The notes beneath the pieces were generated by a model. It searched no databases. It saw only the letters and a list, made by a program, of their open reading frames with translations, and had not been told where the DNA came from. Below are positions 21,778 through 31,665 of a stretch of 64,000 nt of DNA, piece by piece (the stretch's first letter is position 1; each line of letters opens with the position of its first letter). Made by a program: the position numbers and the translations under genes. Origin of the DNA: Bursaphelenchus xylophilus (taxonomy: Eukaryota; Nematoda; Chromadorea; Rhabditida; Aphelenchoididae); the NCBI GenBank assembly GCA_904066235.2, contig CAJFCV020000001.1, positions 62,001 to 126,000 of the forward strand, in the 5' to 3' direction.

Positions 21778-22305
21778 TGTAAAAATTTAAAGCTGTGAAT
21801 GGATAGAAAATTGATTTTTCGGATTTTTAATATTTTCATATTACATTTTCAGCCCGCCTAATGGGCTGATTATTGCTGAAATTTTGAATTTTAAATAGCT
21901 AGACACGAAATTACGTTAGATTCGTTTTGGTGATAAGTCCGGCTTTGAAGGCGCAGCTAATTTTGCGTAGTGTTATTTACGGAAACTTCAAAATATCCTC
22001 TTGTCTTCTGCCACAAAGGAAGAAGGCAATTGCAAAATAGTAAAGTAATTTTTAGTACACAAGCAGAATGTCACAGTTCCTGTAATCATTGGCACAACAG
22101 CCAACTAATTTCTCTGACATTTTGTTTCTCAAGCCGTGAAACCGCAACTGCAGCTTCAAATTTGCTGCACTGCCCTCTTGAATCCTCCTTAATGCCCACG
22201 CAGAAACATTCACGTCCCTCAAAATGTCTGCTTTATCAATCCAATACAACTTAAATCAAGCATGTTTTATTAAAAAATTCTTAAAGCCGTTGTAAAGTCG
22301 AATTT

Positions 22306-23208
22306 CTAACACATATTCCACTTGTACAAAGTCAGGATTCCGTCAGTGCGAAGGGCATCGAACCGCGTGCAGAATGACTGTGATCCGTGCATGGTTGTCA
22401 CGATGGCTCTGATCATGTACTGTTCGACTCGGGTTCCTCTTCCCAACACGGTCCCGTCCTCCACTCGGTTCAATCGAATGCTTCCCGGAGCGTTAATTTT
22501 TTCTGCGTATTGCCGCGTCAAATCATTCGCTATTGCCTGAAGGAAAAGAGAGTTGAAAGGGGATACAAGTCTCATATCTTCTTCAAATTTTGGGAAAGGA
22601 TTCTGCATAGGCCACAATTCGGCTAGTAAAAATTGCAACTTCGTAAGCAAATCCATATGTTGTTTGCGGTACCACAAGTGCGACGTTCACATTTTGATAT
22701 AACTTGGCACAAATTTCGATTAACTTTTTCCAAAGTATATGCGAGAATTCTAGCTCGCGCTCTGCAGAAACAACCGAAATTTTTTTGGATCGAAAGTCGG
22801 CGAGAATTGGAAACTTTTTGCCGAATTTCGGCACGAAAAGTGAAAGTATACCTATTTCTACTGCTGATTGTGAGGGTAATGCTTCCGCAATAAAACAAGT
22901 CTGTGTCCGACTCTGAGCGTCGCACTTGGGGTACTTCCCTTGTCGAGTACTCCTCAAAAGCCAAGTTAATCATCTCGCACGCCCTTTATGGCTAGACATG
23001 GCCCCGGGTCGAGCCGAAAATCCCGGGAGTCGTGTCTACTTATGCAGTTTTGGCATAAGTTCGACATCTTTCGTGTCGTACAGGGCCCTTCAGTTTTTGG
23101 CTTCGTTTCACTTACGAGGGTCTCAGGAGCAGATATATCCAAAACCTGAGGCTCTTGTTGAGAGGCGACACCAACAACTAGGAGAGCCAACACAATTGCA
23201 GTCTTCAT
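22306..23208 (-). CDS. Small secreted protein, tandem family member 3 (107 aa)
   Basis: Exons 23116-23208 and 22306-22536 splice in phase 0. The signal peptide is MKTAIVLALLVVGVASQ. The mature part carries LTRQYAEKINAPGSIRLNRV, EDGTVLGRGTRVEQYM, FCTRFDALRTDG and terminal YKWNMC, sharing most positions with member 2. The two mature-domain cysteines (FC and MC) are conserved in all members and could form a disulfide. The long intron (22537-23115) contains an internally deleted family B MITE and a TAGACATGGC scrap. The gene's 5' flank is related to those of members 1 and 2. Confidence 0.8.
22668..22942. mobile_element. Family B MITE, internally shortened, in intron of secreted gene 3
   Basis: It begins near CACAAGTGCGACGTTCACAT with the left-end motif and ends GAGCGTCGCACTTGGGGTAC plus TTCCCTTG. 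The interior keeps CGAGAATTCTAGCTCGCGC and AAACTTTTTGCCGAATTTCG but lacks the TCTCGGCGG half. The left tip is worn and no target duplication was identified. Confidence 0.7.
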
Positions 23209-24040
23209 TGTACAGATTAAAGTCTTGAATAAACCTGAAAATTGATATTTCGGCTTTTTAATAATTTTGTATTACCTTGTCCGCGTCTAATGAGGCAATA
23301 ACCAAAATTTTGAATTTTAATCAGTTTTAAGTCGGAAAAGATATTATTAAAAAAATTATTGTAGGCCATTGATGTGTGATAATAAGCAACCAATATTTCA
23401 GTCATAGGGGTAGCTGTTAAAATGCATCTTGAGTAGTTGAAGCTACGTTTTATGAGGTATAGCAAAAAAATCTAAGCAAAAAACTCATTTTGATGCCCCC
23501 TTAGAGTTTACCCCTTTACCATACCATTTTTCGGCGAATACTAGACATGGCTCAGGACCGGGCCGTATTGGAAACCCCAATTCTCGCTTTGAGACTCAGA
23601 ATTTTAGTCATTGGGAGGCGGGGGCCCTTACTATATGTAAAGTTAACCAGGCATTTTTAAAGACTCAGAGAACATTTTTTGAAAACAAACTCCCATAGGT
23701 TTAGAAGCGGTTGATGCATTCAACCAGAGAGTTGCCAATGCAAAAATTCTATCATACCACGAGATTATTGGAGGAAAGTCGTAATCGTAATCGAAAAATG
23801 TCGGTTGCCCGCAAGTGTCGCATTTTTGGCAAATCAATAAAATCATTCTCTCAGAATCCACCTTGATCCCCCCTTGATAACAAAAGCTTCCAAAAAAACT
23901 GCATAAAGATCCAATTAAAAAATTTTTTGGAAAGTGGCGGTTTCTGGCGAGTCGCTCGGTCGAAGTGAAAACAACTGCACCGAGCGGTCGTTTTCGTCGA
24001 AGTCTTGTAAATCCGATACCTGTATTTTTGCTCCTTCACA
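23209..24040. other. Intergenic region with dispersed repeat scraps
   Basis: The segment 23209-23320 is related to the 5' flanks of the two other tandem genes. At ~23543-23640 there is a TAGACATGGC-type fragment that includes ATTTTAGTCATTGGGAGGCG, also found inside the complete element near 48500. At ~23770-23830 a GTAATCGTAATCGAAAAATG / GTTGCCCGCAAG segment recurs. Confidence 0.6.
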
Positions 24041-24677
24041 ATGGGAAAGTTCGTTATTCTGTCGGCGCTACTGATCACTGCAATGGTGTTTGCGGATTCC
24101 TGGGATAACTGCAGCCGTCCCATTGACGATTTTGCACCTGCCAAAAAATCTGAGTACGAAGTGAGTCAACCGGTTTTTCAAAGTAACTTTATATAGCGAG
24201 ATATATAGCGAGAAGATCAAAAAAATTTTCTTTAACTATGTATGTACGTATATGAGTGTCATTTGGAACAGAATAGTAAACTGAAACTGCGTTCCAAATT
24301 TCAGCCCATGTTGACTATTTTGCGCGAAGTTATACGTTTTGGCCAGAATAAGGAACTTTTTCCCAAAAATTATTGAAATTTACACTACCTAGCGTTCAAA
24401 CCAGTGCCTTTCCGGCAATTAGCCTCCAATTTTTCAGTGGATCAGCCGCACCGCATTGGAGCTTTTCAAAATGAACTTTACGCACTCCGAAGATTTCGTT
24501 ATTGACGAAGTCTTGGACGCGGGACACAAAACCAAGCCGGATAGCACCTCTGCCTACAGGGTCTCCATGTTCCTCAACACCACCGATCCCGACCGGATGT
24601 TTCAGCGTCTCTGCACCAGACTGTATATAAATTATGTTTCCGACAAGGCGGTGGCGCAAGACATCCTAGGTTGTTAA
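24041..24677 (+). CDS. Small secreted protein, divergent member (119 aa)
   Basis: Two exons (24041-24160, 24438-24677) splice in phase 0. The signal peptide is MGKFVILSALLITAMVFAD. The mature part has DNCSRPIDDF, then WISRTALELFKMNF, VIDEVLDAGHKTKPDSTSAY, FQRLCTRLYINY and ends ILGC. The intron position and the order 'helix, L-D-x-G loop, strand, C, C-terminal C' parallel the minus-strand trio at 19.7-23.2 kb and again hint at a cystatin-like fold. Confidence in the gene is good and in the fold low. Confidence 0.75.
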
Positions 24678-24744
24678 ATAAGAGTTTTTTACAGTTAGTT
24701 GGGAAACAAACTTTTATATGAAGGCTTTTTGCACGACAGTAACT

Positions 24745-24887
24745 CAGGGTAAAGAAAGCTAATGCTAGTCATAACTAAAATCAGAAAAAGTGGAGATACA
24801 TATTGCAAGTCTTCGCCAATTCTCCGCCGAGCCTCCGACGAGCCTTCGCCGATCATCCAACGGCTTTTCCAGGCCTTATAGCAGCTG
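24745..24887 (+). repeat. Partial family A repeat abutting a truncated DUF148 gene
   Basis: AACTCAGGGTAAAGAAAGC, ATATTGCAAGTCTTCGCC and CATCCAACGGCTTTTCCAGG match family A. The repeat ends within a few bases of the DUF148-like coding remnant. Confidence 0.7.
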
Positions 24888-25036
24888 AAACGAAGCCACA
24901 CGCTCAAGTCGCCAAGGGCTTTGCCGGCTTCTTCAATGGCCTTACCGATGAAATCAAGAAGATTCTGCTAAAACAAATGGATAACATGGATGAGACAATG
25001 AAGAAGGTCCTTGAAAGAGCAAAGAAGTTGAAGTAA
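24888..25036 (+). pseudogene. 5'-truncated DUF148 (SXP/RAL-2-like) gene remnant
   Basis: About 49 codons ending in TAA (25036) encode AQVAKGFAGFFNGLTDEIKK, then a helix to ERAKKLK. This matches the C-terminal half of the DUF148 gene at 27322-27642 (AQVREGFQDFFNGMSDEF). The N-terminal half and signal peptide are replaced by family A repeat sequence. It is probably dead unless the repeat supplies a promoter and start. Confidence 0.75.
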
Positions 25037-25253
25037 AGGGCTCCGAGTTTCTTGTTGATACTTTACTCTCTCTCTATAAAGTGGTTAAAAGGGGATCAAG
25101 TTTTAAAGCACAGATGCGTTTGAAACGCGCTTTTCACAGCTTCAGTAACAAAATGTCAAAAAAATTTTTTATTGTACTGCCGCGAAGACAATGCTTGAAA
25201 GTGCCCTCCAATTTACACAAAAATCAAGTTTTTTTAAGCCTTTTTTATGCCTT

Positions 25254-27010
25254 CTACTCAAACATATATCGCAAAAAGTAGACCAAGACGAGTGTAAACC
25301 AGAATCCTTCAATTCCAGAGGCCGAGTTCCCATAGCGTTTTAATTGCTCCACCACCAGAGGGGACTGGATGGTCAGCAATGGGACCATGGCGATTCTTTC
25401 TCCTGGTGCGTCGCCGACAAACGTCTTCAAGTCGGAGGGAATCTCGTATTCTTCGCCGCTGAAAAAAAAATTAAAATTAGAAAAAATAAAAAAAACTGAC
25501 GTTAGCAAATTGGTGAAAATGCAGAAACGTTTGCTGCATTCCCATGGAACCGAGAAATTGAAAGCTCGGTACATGTAGAAAGTCTTTCCCTCGGATTCAT
25601 CGAACGTTTCGAGCTCTCCAGTGTCTCTGTCGATTCCACAGGTCTGAAAAAATAAAATTATATACATACATAAGTTATAGTTATACGTATGTGTGTTGCA
25701 TATCACATGGATCGGCTCCTAGGACAGATTACCGTCTATTTTGAGGTATTTCACATGTATTTACCATCTACAGGGTCTTACAAAAAACGTGAAGGAAAGT
25801 GGAAGGCTTTAACTTCCGGCGGAGGCGGCGCAGAGACGTCGTATTTGAAATATGTATTTTTAAAAGACATTAGTTTTTGTCTGCAAAATAACGAGTTTCA
25901 AAGTGCAAACTGAGGTCGCTACGACCTTCTGAAGTAGAGGCATCTCTACCCCGAAAACCAGGGTTTTTCGGTTGAAAATGATCGAGAAATTTCGGACATT
26001 TTCGATTGAAAATCACCAGGAATGCCGGATTTTTTGGGGGGTTTCGATATGGGTGATGTTGAAAAAGAGGAGGAAAGTGCCAGCACTTGCAAATTATGCA
26101 AAACAATCTTCGTTTTTCGCCTCAAATTTTGGTTGTTTATATGCTACAATAACTCACGGTACAGAAAACTAAGGTTAGCAACAGCTTAAATTAGCAAAAT
26201 TGGACATATTGCAAGGCTTCGCCAAATCTCCCCGAACCTTCGCCTAGCGCCTGCCGACCATCCAGCATCTTTTCCAATCCTCGTAGGTACTTCCTACAAC
26301 CTTTTTTGGACATCCTGCCCTACGCCCCGTATCGATCAATTTTGTATTGACCCTAACTGTCGCGCGTAATTTTTATACTGATTACTTACGATTTTTTCCC
26401 GACCGAAGCATTCGGTTTGAATTCTCCCCAACGTTTTATTATCCGGAAAGTATCCGGGCAATTCCATGTTGGAGTCATCTTTTCGCTTAAGTGAACGAAT
26501 GAATGGATTTGATAAGAATCGCCAAATGGGGCCAATTTTAAGGCCGGGTTGACTATCTCTCCTCCTCGCACCTCTACCGATTCATGCGTTTGGAAGACGG
26601 AGAGAGACTCGTTGTAGGCTGAAAACATGATAATAGAATTGGTAAAGCTTCATATACGTTCGAAACTACACCTTTGCGAATTTTTTTGGCAACTGTAAGC
26701 TAAAAATTTTTGTCAGTTCCATTCTCCAACCTGCAAAATTAAGAGAAAATTATTTCTGTGCCGTAAAACGAAAGTGTTTCCCAATATAAAAAAACGTATA
26801 AAAATTGAAAATAACTTACTAGTGAGGGCGAAATACAAGTCTCCGTTACTGTCATTGCTGAAAAAAGTCAAAAATTTTTCCGAACGCAACTTACCCACGC
26901 GACTTAACAAAGACCTCAATGAAATGTTTGATCTCGCCTTCTTTAATTTGCATCGCATTAATTGCCGAGGAGAGAAGACATGGCCACAAAATGACAATCA
27001 ACCGCCGCAT
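25254..27010 (-). CDS. Unrecognised secreted or membrane-anchored protein, at least 5 exons
   Basis: Exons 26895-27010, 26820-26857, 26390-26618, 25501-25643 and 25254-25458 are visible. The N-terminus MRRLIVILWPCLLSSAINA is a signal peptide. Later parts include SDGDLYFALT-like NDSNGDLYFALT, a segment with NCPDTFRIIKRWGEF, a Cys-bearing exon (CGIDRDTGELETF, WECSKRFC) and a C-terminal hydrophobic run (FWFTLVLVYFLRYMF) that could be a membrane or GPI signal. The 26390 exon leaves 2 nt while the 25643 exon needs phase 0, so one boundary or a small exon is missing. The intron between them contains a family A repeat. No family was recognised. Confidence 0.6.
25715..26335 (+). repeat. Family A repeat split by an insertion
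   Basis: CTATTTTGAGGTATTTCACA (about 25737) and CTTCGTTTTTCGCCTCAAAT, ATGCTACAATAACTCACGG onward (about 26108-26335) are consecutive in other copies. Here they are separated by ~350 bp of unrelated sequence (~25790-26105), which may be a nested insertion. Confidence 0.6.
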
Positions 27011-27321
27011 TTCGATAGAAAATAAGCGAGAAATGATGGAAAGAATTTGATGGCCGCATCCAAATTTTTTTCTATGACCTTTCATTTTTTGGGTTAATTG
27101 AGGTTGTTTTGTTTTTTTACCGAAGCCCAATTTCTTATCAAATTTTTGTTAAAATAAGAGTATTTTACAGTTAGCTGTAAAATAAACTTTTTTGATACAT
27201 TGCAATCAAAAATACATTTGACCACTGTATCCCGTTCCGCAGTGTAGTCCCATCCTCTTTGAATTAAGGAAACTTTATTTGTAACAAATCATTATGGCGA
27301 CGGTGACAAAAGGATTTTCGT

Positions 27322-27642
27322 TTATTGGAAGTCTTCTTGATCTTGATCTTCTTGATCTTGGTTGTCCGGAATTAATCTCCTGCCCTTCTCGAGGAGATCG
27401 TTTGTCAGTTCATCAAGGAAAGCCAGGTCCTTCTTTAACGATTCTCTAAATTCGTCGCTCATTCCATTGAAGAAATCTTGGAATCCCTCACGAACCTGAG
27501 CCCGAGGTTTGCCTTGAGAGTCCTTCACCAATTGTTTTAGCTGGTTTTTTTGGCTTGGATTTAGTTTGTTGAGGACGTTATCAATAGGTCCCGCGACAAC
27601 GAGGCCGATGACGACGAAGAGAACAAGAAATTGAGAGTTCAT
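27322..27642 (-). CDS. DUF148 / SXP-RAL-2-like secreted protein (106 aa)
   Basis: An intronless coding region with signal peptide MNSQFLVLFVVIGLVVAGP. The mature part is all-helical: LNKLNPSQKNQLKQLVKD, GKPRAQVREGFQDFFNGM and an ELTNDLLEKG helix, ending in a run of Asp/Gln/Glu. This is the nematode-specific DUF148 family of small secreted helical proteins, known from SXP/RAL-2 antigens; molecular function is unsettled. A short intron (27647-27690) lies in the 5' UTR just before the ATG, and a TATA-like box is near 27757. Confidence 0.88.
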   Translation of the reverse strand: MNSQFLVLFVVIGLVVAGPIDNVLNKLNPSQKNQLKQLVKDSQGKPRAQVREGFQDFFNGMSDEFRESLKKDLAFLDELTNDLLEKGRRLIPDNQDQEDQDQEDFQ

Positions 27643-27752
27643 GGCTCTGAAAGGATTAAAAGGCCATGCCTTAAAACCTGCGACACTTACCGTGAGTAAT
27701 ACAAGACTTGAATGAAGTCGATGAGGTGATGATTGGGCTGATTAAGTCGTAT

Positions 27753-27761
27753 TATATATAC
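27753..27761 (-). promoter_or_regulatory. TATA-like box of the minus-strand DUF148 gene
   Basis: TATATAATA on the minus strand lies about 60 bp before the 5' UTR donor at 27690 and ~110 bp before the ATG, once the 44-nt leader intron is considered. The placement is consistent with a core promoter. Confidence 0.5.
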
Positions 27762-28622
27762 CAATCCTGTTTATGGTAGTGTCTATTTCTAGTATGAGAG
27801 TGTAAATAATCTTTCAGGTGTGCAAACGCGAAGGTGTTGAGCCTTTGGCCTGCAGTTGAAATGTTGATGAAGTTCGTTGAACAGACCACAGATGGGAGCA
27901 AAATGAGCAGTAAACTCCATTTTAGAAAACGTCCAAATATGAATCACTCTGCGTTCAAGCGTGAGGCTGTAGGCGTCGGTGAGGCCACGGCCGCCGCAAC
28001 AGAATTCGACCCGTCGCCGCGTATCGCCACGAATCCCAAAAGGACGTTCATTCCGCCGCAATTGACCTAGAAGTGGATTTTGGAAGTAAGGAAGATCAGT
28101 CTGGAAGTAGTGGTCTGAGCGAGCGGTTGACCATTAGAGCGCTGAACAATTCGTGAAGAAACAGCGGGGTGAACGGTCGGCAACTCGTGCTAGAGGATAT
28201 TGGAATCTATTGTCTGTATTGCGGCCATTCACTCGGCCATTCTGTGTTGTGATATTTGAGAGGATAACGAGAGGATATAATGGAAGCTGTTTCCTGACCA
28301 AGATTTAATCAAAGTAGCGTTTTGCCTCGAATAAGGTGAACTCTATTTGAAACAAATCCGCCGGTCTTACGGACAGTGTTCTTGCAAGCGTGAAAGACCC
28401 AGCCAGATGAACAAGCTGTTGTTTGATGTCCATCTCTGGCAGATATTTTACATATTTCTATTCATGCTGCATGAACTCCGAACTCTGTGCCCACAAGTTT
28501 GTAGTTTAGGCGGAAAGGGCGGTGAAAATCGGCAATATCCGCGGCGTTATCGGAAATTGTTTGCACAGTTGCCGCAGAAATAGTGACTAACGCTTTTTCT
28601 GATCAAAATATCAATCTGGCGC
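27762..28622. other. Spacer between divergent DUF148 genes, no gene recognised
   Basis: The two genes are transcribed divergently, so this ~900 bp should hold both promoters. Open frames at 27834-28070 and 28347-28583 have no family resemblance or splice context. Confidence 0.5.
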
Positions 28623-28632
28623 TATATATATA
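28623..28632 (+). promoter_or_regulatory. TATA-like box of the plus-strand DUF148 gene
   Basis: ATATATATAA lies ~60 bp upstream of a 5' UTR donor (GTAAGT at 28690) whose intron ends at 28762, three bases before the ATG at 28765. The spacing is compatible with transcription starting near 28655. Confidence 0.5.
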
Positions 28633-28764
28633 ACACCCCGATGTGCAAAAGTTTTCCATTTTTGGGCACTTTTAAATCCAATTGTTACTGTAAGTTTTCT
28701 TTAGACATTTTGTTATATAATCAAGTCGTATGCGCTTGACAGCCACGGCGCATTTTTTTCAGAA

Positions 28765-29073
28765 ATGAAAACACATATCGTTGTGGCCTTGGCCATCGTT
28801 GGCCTTGTCCTCTGCATCACCCATCCATACGAGAAGTTCTACGATAAATTGAACAACAATCAGAAGACGCAGCTCGTCCAGATCATCAAGGACGCCAAGA
28901 ACAAGCCGAAAGAGCAAGTCATCAACGAATTGGACCAGTTTATCCACACCCTTCCCGCCAACTTGCAGGACCTGTTGAAGAAGCCGGCGGACATCGACGA
29001 CATGTTTAACGATATCCTGGAGAAGCACAAGAACGAATTTAACTTTGATTTTGACAAACTGAAAGATCAATAA
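28765..29073 (+). CDS. DUF148 / SXP-RAL-2-like secreted protein (102 aa)
   Basis: Signal peptide MKTHIVVALAIVGLVLCITH. The mature helices include YDKLNNNQKTQLVQIIKDAK, KPKEQVINELDQFIHTLP, LQDLLKKPADIDDMFNDILE and a Lys/Asp-rich C-terminus. The N-x-x-Q-K-x-Q-L core is shared with the 27322 and 30696 genes. The ATG follows a leader-intron acceptor (TTTTTTTCAG) by only 2 bases. The product is probably an abundant small secreted protein of a nematode tissue; no enzymatic motif is present. Confidence 0.88.
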   Translation: MKTHIVVALAIVGLVLCITHPYEKFYDKLNNNQKTQLVQIIKDAKNKPKEQVINELDQFIHTLPANLQDLLKKPADIDDMFNDILEKHKNEFNFDFDKLKDQ

Positions 29074-29512
29074 ACATATTTTTGAATGGTGTCTGTTTTG
29101 GTAAAAATTGCCGTCGTAAGCATTTCATTGCGGATAAATTAAAAATAAATTAGAATGAAAAAAAAAATAAAGACAAAGATTACGTTGTTTGAACAAGTGT
29201 TGGGGGCAACCAAGGCAGTCCGAAATATTATCGATTTTCAAGTAAAATTTTATTTTTATTTTTATTCACTAGGCCTTCCAAAAGACCCCTTGACCTAATA
29301 TTAAAAAACGCTACAGAAGATTGCGGAAGACATTTCCAGTAAGTCATGGTATTAGGCGAACTCGTTCGCGATTAATCTTTAGAACCCTGGGGCCGACCTG
29401 TCCAATTAATAGTAGATTATTTCTAATAAAAAATTGGACACTTCTTGTTGTGAGGAGGCCATAAATCTATGCGACATGGAAAATTGGTTCTGCAAACATT
29501 TTTTACAGACCA

Positions 29513-29968
29513 ATGAATGTGCTATTCCTCTATACGGTCGCTTCTCTGGTCGCATCGGCCGAGTGCATAGCAAAGTTTGGTGTTTTTCTGCAAGAGTTGA
29601 AACCATCGCAGAGAGAGGCTTTTCGGCTGATTGTCAAAGAAAATCTCGGCAAGCCAAAGAGCCAGCTGCGAAGGGATCTCGACAAGTTTGTGCTGACCGT
29701 TCCGACGCCGCTTCAAGAACTGTTCAACTTGCAGCGACAAGCCATCCAACACAGATCAAACACCCTTAAGGCAGCGGAGAAAATACAATTTTTAAGTCCG
29801 CAAGCTGAAGTTATTTTTAAGCAAATTGTCGACTACCATGATGACAACAACTTATCCGTTGTGTCGACGTTGCTGAAGACACGGCACCTTATTGAACAAA
29901 CGAATCAAAGCTTGGTCAATGAGCTTGAAGACTTAGTTTCATTTCAAGACGTTTACTCGTTTTTTTGA
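29513..29968 (+). CDS. DUF148-type secreted protein, long form (151 aa)
   Basis: The signal peptide MNVLFLYTVASLVASAE precedes a domain with LQELKPSQREAFRLIVKENL, GKPKSQLRRDLDKFVLTVP and LQELFNLQRQAIQHR, then an extra C-terminal helical stretch (LSPQAEVIFKQIVDYHDD). The extension is shared in kind with the minus-strand gene at 31219-31665, so two length classes of DUF148 exist here. The ATG follows a TTTTTTACAG acceptor by four bases. An internal ATG ORF in another frame is a shadow. Confidence 0.82.
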   Translation: MNVLFLYTVASLVASAECIAKFGVFLQELKPSQREAFRLIVKENLGKPKSQLRRDLDKFVLTVPTPLQELFNLQRQAIQHRSNTLKAAEKIQFLSPQAEVIFKQIVDYHDDNNLSVVSTLLKTRHLIEQTNQSLVNELEDLVSFQDVYSFF

Positions 29969-30490
29969 ACGTCTCAAATTTTGTTTTTCTTTTTGGGGTT
30001 GAAATAAACATACATATTTTAAGGTTCAGAATTATTTGTATTTAACAAAAAAGTCTGAATTATTTGTATTTAACAAAACAATATGTGTCGACGACACGTT
30101 GACCAACCGGACAGACAAATATGAGTTTGGGAAAACTATTATACAAGGTAAGTGCTCCTATATAGTGTGACATTCGCCGGCGGAAGCCGTTTTGGATGGT
30201 TGGCGAACGCTTGGACCCAATAGGGTCCATTTTCATCAGCCTACACAAAACTCACGTCGATGACTAATTAAACTATTTTAGGAACAATCCAGCGGGTGTG
30301 AAATCGCGATAAAAATGTAGCCCATAAGGGCAGACAATCAACGGCTGCTCAAACGAATTTTTGTAGTGTTAGGTTCGCCGAGATTGCCGAAAAATTTTCC
30401 ACAACACGTAGCTGTATGTATTTAACCAGGTGCGGAGAATTTGCAAGTTCTATGAAAAGATTAACGCTAGGTCACAGCGGACAGTTTGAG
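29969..30490. other. Spacer; short direct repeat, otherwise nothing recognised
   Basis: At ~30026-30080 a ~30 bp segment with GAATTATTTGTATTTAACAA is repeated twice in tandem. No gene is seen in the remainder. Confidence 0.6.
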
Positions 30491-30497
30491 TATAAAA
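30491..30497 (+). promoter_or_regulatory. TATA box of the DUF148 gene at 30696
   Basis: TATAAAA lies ~60 bp upstream of a leader donor (CTCG|GTAAGT, 30555). The leader intron runs to 30691, four bases before the ATG. The same promoter-leader-intron layout is seen in the 28765 and 27642 genes. Confidence 0.6.
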
Positions 30498-30695
30498 TGG
30501 AGATGAACTTCCGTCAATTCATTATTCATTTGTGCCCGATCAACTGTCTTCTCGGTAAGTTCGAAGGAGAAAATGTCGTAGAAAATCTTGTAGCCATCCA
30601 AAAGTTGTCCTCTATGTAAACGTTTCCTTTTATAGCAGTTGCGTTGCAAGAGCTAAAAAGTTTAATTAAAGTAAAGTGTTTCACTTTTTAGCGCC

Positions 30696-30965
30696 ATGAA
30701 GTACCAAATCCTCATCATCCTGGCCGTCGCCGGCCTTGTCGTCGCCGGTCCTTTCCAGCAACTCAAAGCCAAACTCAACCCGCAGCAGAAAGAACAGCTG
30801 AAAAAACTGGTCAAGGACGACGAAGACCAGCCCGATGACAAGAAGCAACAGGACTTTGAAGACTTCTTGGACGGACTTGACATCCCGGAGCAGTTGAAGG
30901 AGATGTTCGCAAAGCACAAGAAGATCATTGACGATCTGTTCGAAGAGGCCGAAAAGGATTTATAA
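30696..30965 (+). CDS. DUF148 / SXP-RAL-2-like secreted protein, short form (89 aa)
   Basis: Signal peptide MKYQILIILAVAGLVVAGP. The mature protein is short and very charged: LKAKLNPQQKEQLKKLVKDD, an acidic DDEDQPDDKKQQDFEDF linker, LDGLDIPEQLKEMF and IIDDLFEEAEKDL. It is closest in style to the minus-strand gene at 27322 (identical N-P-x-Q-K-x-Q-L-K core). The leader intron (30555-30691) and TATA box are described separately. Confidence 0.88.
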   Translation: MKYQILIILAVAGLVVAGPFQQLKAKLNPQQKEQLKKLVKDDEDQPDDKKQQDFEDFLDGLDIPEQLKEMFAKHKKIIDDLFEEAEKDL

Positions 30966-31218
30966 TATAAGAATTGTTGGCTTCATTTCTTTAAATTGGC
31001 TGTATGTAAATGACTTTAACATCACCATAATTTTGTCGCAAAGATAATAAATATTTACTTTAATTTCGAAGTTTTGGTGAGCTCTTTGTAAACAATTACA
31101 TTTATTATACGCATTTAGTTTGAAAGGCTTTCTTAAACCTCATTTGTAACGGTTCGATCAACAAATCGATGCATCAAATTTATTTTCCACAAATATCTTT
31201 TTTAATTTTGCCCACTTT

Positions 31219-31665
31219 TTAAGCATTTCGGGCATTGAAAACATCAGCATTGATCAATTCTCTCAACGTTGTGCGATCCGCGGTTCGGCAGAGATCGTTG
31301 ATTCTGCTTGTGGCTTCGCGGAGACTTATTCCTTCATCGTTGTAGATCTCCGCATATTGTCGGTAAAGGCTCTGCGCGTTGGCGCTTAACGCCTGAACTC
31401 GTTGTCTGGCGGCTTGAATCGAATCATCGAGACGCTGCCTTTCCTCTGCTGCCACATCTTGCAGCTCTTGCGGCAAAGTGGCGATGTATGTTCGCAGGTT
31501 GGCATTTAATTCGGTTCTTGGACTATCCAGGCCATCTCGAAAGATTCTCCGAAATTCCTGCGACTGCTCTTCGTTTAGCCGCCGTTGCAGCTCACTGTAA
31601 GGCCAGTTTGGAGCGGAGAGCGCAATGGCAAGAAAAGTCGTGAAGATTAGAAAACAAGCGTTCAT
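31219..31665 (-). CDS. DUF148-type secreted protein, long form (148 aa)
   Basis: Signal peptide MNACFLIFTTFLAIALSAP. Helical domain: LQRRLNEEQSQEFRRIFRDG, then SPRTELNANLRTYIATLPQE and LQDVAAEERQRLDDSIQAAR. The C-terminal extension is LSANAQSLYRQYAEIYNDEG, then TSRINDLCRTADRTTLREL. The 29513 gene has the same two-part build. The start at 31665 follows a TTTTTTCAG acceptor. An opposite-strand ORF here is a shadow. Confidence 0.85.
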   Translation of the reverse strand: MNACFLIFTTFLAIALSAPNWPYSELQRRLNEEQSQEFRRIFRDGLDSPRTELNANLRTYIATLPQELQDVAAEERQRLDDSIQAARQRVQALSANAQSLYRQYAEIYNDEGISLREATSRINDLCRTADRTTLRELINADVFNARNA

